A stretch of 11,448 nt of DNA from Prochloron sp. SP5CPC1 (GTDB taxonomy: Bacteria > Cyanobacteriota > Cyanobacteriia > Cyanobacteriales > Prochloraceae), in contig JACONB010000028.1 of NCBI GenBank assembly GCA_014323965.1, positions 1 to 11,448 on the forward strand, given 5' to 3'. The position numbers were made by a program, and so were the translations under genes. Below, one piece after another: positions 6,857-11,448 of the stretch. The stretch's first letter is position 1; the number at the start of each line of letters is the position of its first letter. The notes under the pieces are model-generated. The model searched no databases. It was not told where the DNA came from and saw only the letters and a program-made list of their open reading frames with translations.

Positions 6857-6877
6857 GGGCACCGCCTTGCCGTGCCC
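6857..6877. repeat. GC-rich hairpin downstream of eno
   Basis: GGGCAC (6857-6862) and GTGCCC (6872-6877) form a 6-bp stem over a 9-nt loop. It lacks a T-run on either strand, so I do not call it a terminator. Similar GTACGGGCAC-type palindromes are dispersed in cyanobacterial spacers. Confidence 0.5.
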
Positions 6878-7065
6878 CCCCACCCGGCGCTCCGTATTAT
6901 ACCATGGAAACAGCCTTGTCAATCACCCTTTACAAAAATTAAACAAAATGTATATTAATGTAAAGTAGAGTAAGATGCTCCCAAATTGCCCAAATTGCTA
7001 GTCCTGTCAAGGAAAATGATGCCCATGACCCTGAATATCCTGTCTATCCCCTTATCTATCTGTGG

Positions 7066-7071
7066 TATAAT
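7066..7071 (+). promoter_or_regulatory. Candidate -10 box for the sigma factor gene
   Basis: This is a perfect TATAAT. At 17 nt upstream the -35 position is TCTATC (7043-7048), a poor match. That suggests an activator-dependent or group 2-sigma-dependent promoter. It would give a leader of about 110 nt. Confidence 0.4.
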
Positions 7072-7091
7072 GGACAAACTTGAGAGAGGGA

Positions 7092-7121
7092 TGAGACATT
7101 TTCATCATTAAAATCGTCTCA
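7092..7121 (+). promoter_or_regulatory. Hairpin in the predicted 5' leader of the sigma factor gene
   Basis: TGAGAC-ATTTT (7092-7102) pairs with AAAAT-c-GTCTCA (7110-7121): 11 base pairs with one bulged C and a 7-nt loop. It begins about 14 nt after the predicted transcription start and ends 65 nt before the ATG. It is too AT-rich in its upper part, and has no T-run after it, to be a typical terminator. Confidence 0.5.
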
Positions 7122-7186
7122 GGTAACTACCAACTATTTATTTTGCTGATACACTGTGTCATTTCACTGGTCAGAGACGGAGAGCA

Positions 7187-8140
7187 ATGACAAAGAAGAA
7201 CTATACAGATACGGTCCGGAATTATTTACGGGAAATTGGTCGCGTACCCCTCCTGACTCATGAAGAAGAAATTCACTACTCCAAGCTGGTACAGCGGGCG
7301 ATCGCCTTAGAAAAGATTAGAGACGCTCTTTGGGAACAACTGGGGACAGAACCCGACATTTTCCAGTGGGCAAAAGCAGCAGAACTAACAAGAACAGAAC
7401 TGTGTAAGCATATGGATTATGGGGAAGCAGCGAAGCGGAAAATGGTAGAAGCTAACCTACGGTTAGTGGTGTCCATAGCGAAAAAATACCTCAAGCGCAA
7501 TATGGACTTGCTGGATTTAATTCAAGAAGGTACCATTGGTATGCAGCGGGGAGTAGAAAAGTTCGACCCCACCAAGGGCTATCGCTTCTCTACCTATGCT
7601 TACTGGTGGATTCGTCAAGCAATCACTCGGGCCATTGCGGAGAAAAGCCGTACCATCCGCCTCCCTATCCATATTACGGAAAAATTGAACAAAATCAAGA
7701 AAGCACAGCGGAAGCTATCCCAAGAAAAAGGCCGAACGGCAACCATTGCGGAACTAGCCCGGGAGTTAGAATTGACTCCCAGGCAAGTCAGAGACTATCT
7801 GGAGCGCTCCCGTCAACCCCTCTCCTTAGATCTGCGAGTTGGGGAAGACAACGATACGGAATTGGGAGAGTTATTGGAAGACACAGGACAATCTCCAGAA
7901 GATTACACCACTCATGCTTCCCTACAGTTCGATTTAGCGAAAATAATGTCCAATTTGACTGAACAGCAACGACAGGTATTAGAATTAAGATACGGATTAG
8001 AAGATGGCAAACCTTTAACCCTCACCAAAGTAGGGGAGCGCTTGCAAATCAGTCGAGAACGAGTACGACAAGTGGAACGGGAAGCCCTCGCGAAACTGCG
8101 CCAGCGCAAAGAAGCGATCAGGGAATACCTCGCCAGTTAA
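7187..8140 (+). CDS. RNA polymerase sigma factor, group 2 (RpoD/SigA-like)
   Basis: 317 residues. Non-essential-type primary-like sigma factor that directs RNA polymerase to sigma-70-class promoters, usually for stress, light or nutrient responses in cyanobacteria. Region 1.2: DTVRNYLREIGRVPLLTHEEEI (8-29). Region 2: MVEANLRLVVSIAKKYLKRN (86-105), DLIQEGTIGMQRGVEKFDP (110-128) and the -10-recognising YRFSTYAYWWIRQAITRAI (132-150). Region 3: IRLPIHITEKLNKI (157-170). Region 4 with its helix-turn-helix: LTKVGERLQISRERVRQVEREALAKLR (279-305). Region 1.1 is absent and the protein is shorter than SigA, hence group 2. I cannot assign it to SigB, C, D, E or another paralogue with confidence. ATG 7187 has GGAG at 7179-7182. 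A HIP1 site lies at 7298-7305. Confidence 0.95.
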   Translation: MTKKNYTDTVRNYLREIGRVPLLTHEEEIHYSKLVQRAIALEKIRDALWEQLGTEPDIFQWAKAAELTRTELCKHMDYGEAAKRKMVEANLRLVVSIAKKYLKRNMDLLDLIQEGTIGMQRGVEKFDPTKGYRFSTYAYWWIRQAITRAIAEKSRTIRLPIHITEKLNKIKKAQRKLSQEKGRTATIAELARELELTPRQVRDYLERSRQPLSLDLRVGEDNDTELGELLEDTGQSPEDYTTHASLQFDLAKIMSNLTEQQRQVLELRYGLEDGKPLTLTKVGERLQISRERVRQVEREALAKLRQRKEAIREYLAS

Positions 8141-8175
8141 GTTAACATGGCCAAATTGTCTGGAGAATGCTATAC

Positions 8176-8201
8176 TGGTGGTTCGGTTAAGCCGACCACC
8201 A
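8176..8201 (+). terminator. Stable hairpin after the sigma factor gene
   Basis: TGGTGGTTCGG (8176-8186) pairs with CCGACCACCA (8192-8201) as a 10-bp stem with one bulged T and a 5-nt loop, 36 nt after the stop codon. It is followed by AATATAAAC rather than a T-run, so it may be a factor-independent pause or a 3'-end stabiliser instead of a classical intrinsic terminator. Confidence 0.5.
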
Positions 8202-8285
8202 ATATAAACACAAAATTGTTATATTGGTAAATATAGAGATAGAAACAAACAACATCTTATTCATTCCATTTACTATAGCAGTTAT

Positions 8286-8291
8286 AGGAGG
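8286..8291 (+). promoter_or_regulatory. Consensus ribosome binding site deciding a GTG start
   Basis: AGGAGG sits 6 nt before GTG 8298. It is the strongest Shine-Dalgarno in the window and fixes the DUF760 gene start at this GTG. Confidence 0.8.
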
Positions 8292-8297
8292 TACCAG

Positions 8298-8636
8298 GTG
8301 AGCAACTCATCCAATAATTCCCAAGGATTTTTTGGCGATGGAGACGGAAATGGACTATGGCAATACGTCCAATCTTTGAGTCAGGACAGAATTTCCCAGA
8401 TGTCCAAACCCCAGTCCAATGAAGTATTTCAAGTGATGGAACGGAATATTATCGGTCTCTTGGGAAATCTCCCCCCAGAGCATTTTGGTGTCTCCGTCAG
8501 CACCAATCGGGAACATCTCGGACGCTTGTTAGCCTCAGCTATGATGAGCGGTTATTTTCTCCGCAATGCAGAGCAGCGAATGAACTTTGAACAAACTTTA
8601 CAAAGCTCTACTCAAAACAATTATGAAGAGGATTAG
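8298..8636 (+). CDS. DUF760 family protein
   Basis: 112 residues starting at GTG 8298. The protein matches DUF760, a family I know from cyanobacteria and plant plastids: LWQYVQSLSQDRISQMSKP (20-38), then EVFQVMERNIIGLLGNLPPEHFGVSVSTNREHLGRLLASAMMSGYFLRNAEQRM (42-95), the conserved core. There is no signal peptide or membrane segment, so it should be soluble. Its biochemical function is not established to my knowledge. The N-terminus is Asn/Ser/Gly-rich (SNSSNNSQGFFGDGDGNG) and probably disordered. mutT follows after 34 nt in the same direction, so the two may share a transcript. Confidence 0.9.
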   Translation: MSNSSNNSQGFFGDGDGNGLWQYVQSLSQDRISQMSKPQSNEVFQVMERNIIGLLGNLPPEHFGVSVSTNREHLGRLLASAMMSGYFLRNAEQRMNFEQTLQSSTQNNYEED

Positions 8637-8670
8637 CTATGGGAGATACTTTTATACCTAATATCTAGAT

Positions 8671-9126
8671 ATGACGACAAATTATCCCCCGTTACCCCAC
8701 AAAAAAAATGGTGTTGGTGTCATTGTAAATGACCGAGGGGAGATTTTAATTGACCGCAGGCGAAATTCCGGACTCATGGGAGGTTTATGGGAATTTCCCG
8801 GTGGTAAAATCGAGGTGGGAGAAACTGTCCCGGCTTGCATCAAGCGGGAAATCAAAGAAGAACTGGCTTTAGATGTGGAAGTAGGGAACCATTTAATCAC
8901 CATTAACCACACCTATAGCCAGTTTATCGTTACCCTGATTGTACATTATTGTTTCTATCTTGGCGGTGAACCTCAACCCCTAGAATGCGACAAAATTCTT
9001 TGGGTGACCTTAGCTCAGATAGATAACTTTACTTTTCCAGAAGCTAATAGCAAAATTATCGCTGCTCTGCGACAGGACAGGAATTATTCTGCCCCTACCC
9101 TCCCCCTAGGGATAAAGAGGGTATAG
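8671..9126 (+). CDS. mutT: Nudix hydrolase, MutT-type 8-oxo-dGTP diphosphatase
   Basis: 151 residues, slightly longer than the E. coli MutT of about 130. It would hydrolyse oxidised dGTP to the monophosphate and keep it out of DNA. The full Nudix box is present: G45-x5-E51-x7-R59-E60-I61-x-E63-E64, within GGKIEVGETVPACIKREIKEEL. WEFPGGK before it and the W111/FPEAN (122-126) region towards the C-terminus fit MutT rather than a general Nudix enzyme. The last 15 residues (rich in Pro/Leu) are a non-family tail. ATG 8671 has no clear Shine-Dalgarno. A small hairpin starts inside the stop codon. The substrate is inferred from family likeness only. Confidence 0.92.
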   Translation: MTTNYPPLPHKKNGVGVIVNDRGEILIDRRRNSGLMGGLWEFPGGKIEVGETVPACIKREIKEELALDVEVGNHLITINHTYSQFIVTLIVHYCFYLGGEPQPLECDKILWVTLAQIDNFTFPEANSKIIAALRQDRNYSAPTLPLGIKRV

Positions 9127-9143
9127 AGCATGATTGCTCTTTA
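9125..9143 (+). terminator. Candidate weak terminator of mutT
   Basis: AGAGCA-TGAT-TGCTCT (9125-9140) is a perfect 6-bp hairpin, followed by only TTTA. It overlaps the mutT stop codon (TAG, 9124-9126). The short T-run makes it a weak candidate. Confidence 0.4.
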
Positions 9144-9144
9144 C

Positions 9145-9164
9145 AAATGATGATAGACTGCTAT
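9145..9164. repeat. 20-bp intergenic motif, second copy
   Basis: AAATGATGATAGACTGCTAT here matches AAATGATGATAGACTCCTAT at 5419-5438 with one mismatch, in the same orientation. Both copies are in spacers. The function is unknown. Confidence 0.6.
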
Positions 9165-9249
9165 CTGGCAACCTTTTATATTATTAGCGTTGGTATGGAT
9201 AAGGTTATGAAAACTATTTGTATGATATAAATATATTACCTGTTAGCTA

Positions 9250-9506
9250 TTACCAGTACCAACCAACGCTGGCCTTAAACTGGAATTGTGTAGGTGCCAG
9301 TATAGTATCAACTGAACCCGCTGTGTCAACTTTACTGCAAGTAAGTGAACCACAACATTCATCATCATTACTACATTCAAAGTCATGAGTTTTGTTACAT
9401 AATTTAGCATAATATTAGTTAATTCCTCGGAAGATAAAGGACGTTTCCGGAGTGGTAGGTCGTCAAAGGAAAGAGTGGATTGGAGTGAAGTTGGAATCAA
9501 AGACAT
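9250..9506 (-). pseudogene. Cysteine-rich (knottin-like) small peptide gene, frameshifted
   Basis: A strong Shine-Dalgarno AAGGAG (9521-9516) precedes ATG 9506, with a TATAAT box at 9543-9538. The first 31 residues (MSLIPTSLQS, then FDDLPLRKRPLSSEELTN) look like a leader: acidic, ending in an SEELTN-type stretch as seen before cleavage sites of exported or modified peptides. In that frame the rest (to 9243) is a Cys-free, Met/Val-rich run that looks like noise. One base back (-1 frame, joining near 9414), a 54-residue segment opens: YYAKLC, THDFE, CSNDDECCGSLTC, and a tail ending ASVGWYW with TAA at 9252-9250. Its cysteines are spaced C-x7-C-x5-CC-x4-C, close to the inhibitor-cystine-knot pattern but with five rather than six. 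The -1 frame has a stop just upstream (9417-9415), so it needs the leader frame to be expressed. Most likely a one-base indel broke a small secreted-peptide gene. I recognise no named family. Confidence 0.6.
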
Positions 9507-9515
9507 GATTGAAAA

Positions 9516-9543
9516 CTCCTTTTTTTGTTACTTTTTCATTATA
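9516..9543 (-). promoter_or_regulatory. TATAAT box and Shine-Dalgarno of the Cys-rich peptide gene
   Basis: On the minus strand TATAAT (9543-9538) is followed by AAGGAG (9521-9516), 9 nt before ATG 9506. No good -35 box stands 16-18 nt upstream (AGTTAA at 9566-9561). Confidence 0.5.
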
Positions 9544-9664
9544 AAGAAGAAATTGGCAATTTAACTGAGAATGAGATTAGAATTCTGTAAAGATTTGGTA
9601 AAGTTGACTCTCTTTGGGCTAATATGGTTGTAAACTTGGTTATAGCCATCGCCCCGAGAAAACC

Positions 9665-9904
9665 GTGAAAACTAAAATCCCAGCAATTCTCTCCCGAGAA
9701 GAAATTATCCAGCGCTACCCTAATGAATGGGTGCTGATTGCATATACAAAGCTAGATAAAGAACTAAATGTAATTAGGGGTGAGGTTTTAGCTCACTCAC
9801 AAGATTACGATCTTCTTTACGACAATTCTTTGCCAAGAAAGGGAAAATCAGTAGCAATAGAATATACTGGCACTAATAGCTCAGATATAGCAGGTTTTTT
9901 GTGA
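9665..9904 (+). CDS. Small conserved hypothetical protein, partner of the retropepsin-like gene
   Basis: 79 residues from GTG 9665; no strong Shine-Dalgarno is visible. The core reads LSREEIIQRYPNEWVLI (9-25), GEVLAHSQDYDLLYD (39-53), then GKSVAIEYTG (60-69). I recall cyanobacterial proteins of this size with a YP-EWVLI start, a VLAHS middle and an AIEYTG end placed directly before aspartyl-protease genes. A link to DUF5678-like proteins is possible but not certain. No signal peptide, membrane segment or catalytic motif is seen. Its TGA overlaps the GTG of the next gene (GTGA at 9901-9904), so the two are translationally coupled. The function is unknown. Confidence 0.75.
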   Translation: MKTKIPAILSREEIIQRYPNEWVLIAYTKLDKELNVIRGEVLAHSQDYDLLYDNSLPRKGKSVAIEYTGTNSSDIAGFL

Positions 9905-10148
9905 GTCAAAAGAAACGGTATCAGAAATTTTTCCCTTTATTGCGTCATGGTAAGAATTTGCTTGCGGTTAATGCAACAGTTGGTGGAACCAATGGTAATG
10001 TTGGCGAGTATCGGGTACATTTATTAGTGGATACTGGATCCAGCTTTACAATCTTGCCAATTAAACTGTGGGTATGGATTTTCTCCGACCTTGTCGGGGG
10101 ATAATTTCAGTAGCTGAAGCTAAGATAGACTTTCAGCTTCGAAGTTAA
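9901..10148 (+). pseudogene. Retropepsin-like aspartyl protease with internal deletion and frameshift
   Basis: From GTG 9901 the frame reads FPLLRHGKNLLAVNATVGG, then YRVHLLVDTGSSFTILP (about residues 38-54), with the catalytic DTGS motif of retroviral-type aspartic proteases. The frame then becomes unfamiliar and stops at 10102-10104 after 67 residues. In another frame from 10071 the sequence GMDFLRPCRGIISVAEAKIDF runs to TAA 10146-10148; this is the second conserved block (ILGMDFL type) of the same family. Family members are about 130-140 residues, so roughly 40-50 codons between the two blocks have been deleted near 10064-10071, with loss of frame. Retropepsins act as dimers using one Asp per chain, so the Asp survives but the flap and core strands are gone. 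Probably inactive. Coupled to the upstream gene by GTGA overlap. Confidence 0.8.
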
Positions 10149-10155
10149 TCTGGGG

Positions 10156-10184
10156 TTGAAAATTTAATTATAGCAACCTATTAT
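10156..10184 (+). promoter_or_regulatory. Candidate promoter of the PucC-like gene
   Basis: TTGAAA (10156-10161), 17 nt, TATTAT (10179-10184). The predicted transcript would start at about 10191, at or within a few nt of the ATG at 10190 or 10196, so the mRNA would be leaderless or nearly so. The -10 overlaps the end of a TATAGCAACC motif. Confidence 0.45.
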
Positions 10185-10195
10185 AGTATATGTAC

Positions 10196-11448
10196 ATGAG
10201 TACCACTTCAAAAACTAATTATCCCACTAAATCCGTCCCCAGAGTCGGTCTGCTCACCATCTTCCGACTCGGTTTATTTAATATGGGACTAGGTTTAATG
10301 GCAGTTTTGACTCTCGCCGTTTTAAACCGAGTGATGATTAGTGAACTTGCCATTCCCGCTACTATTACAGCAGGGGTACTGGCGGGATCCCAATTTGTGG
10401 CTCCCGTAAGGGTGTGGTTTGGACAAATTTCCGATAACAAACCTTTATTCGGGCTTTACCGCACAAATTACGTTCGTCTGGGAACCGCTTTATTTGGCTT
10501 GGCTGTCTTTCTCGCCGTGCAAGTGGTATGGCAGTTAGGAACCATTACTAGAACCCATCAAGGTTGGGTGTGGAACAGTCAATCTGTTACCTTGACAGTG
10601 CTGCTGGGGTTTATCTTTGTCTTGTATGGTTTGGCGATCGCCTCTTGTTCCACCCCCTTCACCGCCCTGTTGGTGGATATCTCAGAACCCGACAACCGCT
10701 CGAAAATAGTCACAGTAGTTTGGTCCATGTTAATGGTAGGTATTGTCATTGGGGCTATCACTGGGAAGATAGTATTGAAAAAAGCCCAATTAGGAGCTAA
10801 TATCGGCACTCAGTTACTCACAGGAGAGCAAACCATAGCAACTCCCCTGGAAACTTTACAACCTCCCATTAACTCCATTTTTGTTATTGTACCTTTGGTT
10901 GTCTTAGCAATAGCTATCATAGCTACCTGGGGAGTGGAGAAAAAATACTCCCGCTTTCGTTCCCGTTCTTCTTCTTCCAACCAGCGAGAAGATAGCATTT
11001 CCTTGGGTAGGGCGCTGAAAATTTTAACTGCCAGCCCTCAAACTGGCATCTTCTTTAGCTTCCTGGTGCTGCTCACCTTTAGTTTGTTCATGCAAGAAGC
11101 GGTTTTGGAACCCTATGGAGGGGAAGTATTTGGCATGTCTATCGGCGAGACTACTTTCCTGAATGCTTTTTGGGGTATTGGTATTTTAATTGGTTATAGT
11201 ATCACTGGCTTTTTAGTTGTTCCCCGTTTAGGGAAAACTTTAACTACTAAATATGGTTGTGTCTTGGTAGCAATTTCTTTTTTCTTAATTATAATTGCTG
11301 GGTTCACCCATGAGGAGGCAATTTTAAAAGCAGCAGTGCTGTTATTCGGAGTAGCAGCTGGGGTTGCTACTATTGGCAGTATTAACTTAATGCTGGATCT
11401 AACAGCAGCGGAAACTGCGGGTACTTTTATCGGTGCTTGGGGATTAGC
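10196..11448 (+). CDS. BCD-family MFS transporter (PucC-like, chlorophyll delivery), partial
   Basis: 417 complete codons to the right edge, no stop; an ATG at 10190 is also in frame. Many hydrophobic segments fit a 12-helix MFS protein, for example from about residue 31 (MGLGLMAVLTLAVL), with GVLAGSQFVAPVRVWFGQISD next, and FTALLVDISEPDNRSKIVTVVWSMLMVGIVIG in the middle. The pieces RLGLFNMGLGLMAVLTLAVLNRVMI and LVDISEPDNRSKIVTVVW are hallmarks of the PucC/LhaA/BCD group (bacteriochlorophyll- or chlorophyll-associated membrane proteins that assist assembly of pigment-protein complexes). In cyanobacteria the substrate is inferred, not shown. A loop of about residues 200-225 is hydrophilic. The C-terminus is outside the window. 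A HIP1 site is at 10634-10641. No Shine-Dalgarno is visible. Confidence 0.9.
   Translation, partial: MSTTSKTNYPTKSVPRVGLLTIFRLGLFNMGLGLMAVLTLAVLNRVMISELAIPATITAGVLAGSQFVAPVRVWFGQISDNKPLFGLYRTNYVRLGTALFGLAVFLAVQVVWQLGTITRTHQGWVWNSQSVTLTVLLGFIFVLYGLAIASCSTPFTALLVDISEPDNRSKIVTVVWSMLMVGIVIGAITGKIVLKKAQLGANIGTQLLTGEQTIATPLETLQPPINSIFVIVPLVVLAIAIIATWGVEKKYSRFRSRSSSSNQREDSISLGRALKILTASPQTGIFFSFLVLLTFSLFMQEAVLEPYGGEVFGMSIGETTFLNAFWGIGILIGYSITGFLVVPRLGKTLTTKYGCVLVAISFFLIIIAGFTHEEAILKAAVLLFGVAAGVATIGSINLMLDLTAAETAGTFIGAWGL

Larger units (their letters stand above)
6780..7186. other. eno-sigma intergenic region
   Basis: No gene is seen in these 407 nt. They contain a weak inverted repeat CAATAC/GTATTG (6789-6809) just after eno; a GC hairpin GGGCAC/GTGCCC (6857-6877) followed by C-rich sequence and no T-run; a tandem 9-mer CCCAAATTG x2 (6980-6997); a TATAAT box (7066-7071); a strong hairpin (7092-7121); and a near-palindrome (7147-7161) just before the sigma gene. 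Confidence 0.65.

Noticed and set aside
6857..6877. GC hairpin after eno as an intrinsic terminator
   Set aside because: It is followed by C-rich sequence and has no T-run on either strand.
7606..8109. ORFs in other frames inside the sigma factor gene
   Set aside because: They overlap conserved sigma regions 2-4 completely and show no features of their own.
9405..9420. Programmed -1 ribosomal frameshifting as the explanation for the peptide gene
   Set aside because: The sequence around 9414 has no X-XXY-YYZ slippery heptamer and no obvious stimulatory stem directly after it. An indel is more likely, though not excluded as a sequencing error.
9243..9506. Uninterrupted 87-residue minus-strand ORF as the real protein
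   Set aside because: After residue 31 it is a Met/Val-rich run without recognisable features, while the -1 frame gives an ordered cysteine pattern. The shared start and leader are kept; the C-terminal part of this frame is not.
1..11448. CRISPR array, tRNA, rRNA or known riboswitch
   Set aside because: No regularly spaced identical repeats, no cloverleaf-like segment with CCA or TTCGA-type loop, and no riboswitch core I recognise were seen in the spacers.

Overview
The window is almost certainly cyanobacterial. The evidence is three copies of the HIP1 octamer GCGATCGC (4996-5003, 7298-7305, 10634-10641), a DUF760 protein (a family of cyanobacteria and chloroplasts), a PucC-type chlorophyll-delivery MFS protein, a primary-like group 2 sigma factor, a Uma2 protein and a cyanobacterial-style TnpB. 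The composition is moderately AT-rich with GC-rich short inverted repeats in the spacers. A filamentous cyanobacterium is my guess; the genus cannot be fixed from the sequence alone.

Layout. 1-1342 (minus, runs off the left edge): lipoprotein with a solute-binding-like domain and a von Willebrand A domain. 1432-2239: remnant of an IS200/IS605-type element whose TnpB stops just before the RuvC domain, with two hairpins at its upstream end. 2240-2467: tail of an RTX-like/calcium-binding protein, cut exactly where the element remnant ends. 2631-5143 (minus): prfC followed 17 nt later by a Uma2-family gene, probably one operon. 5144-5492: a shared regulatory region with back-to-back promoters for prfC and eno. 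5493-6779: eno. 7187-8140: group 2 sigma factor with a hairpin in its predicted 5' leader. 8298-9126: DUF760 gene and mutT. 9127-10148: a decaying accessory patch holding a frameshifted cysteine-rich peptide gene (minus) and, divergently, a small hypothetical gene coupled to an internally deleted retropepsin-like protease. 10196 to the right edge: a BCD-family (PucC-like) MFS transporter.

The intact genes are housekeeping: translation termination (prfC), glycolysis (eno), transcription (sigma), nucleotide-pool sanitation (mutT) and pigment handling (PucC-like). Between them lie three sites of decay: TnpB/RTX, the Cys-rich peptide, and the protease.

The most unusual object is the peptide gene at 9250-9506. 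It has a strong ribosome binding site and a leader-like N-terminus. A one-base frame change then opens a 54-residue segment with a knottin-like cysteine pattern (C-x7-C-x5-CC-x4-C) that plain ORF calling misses completely.
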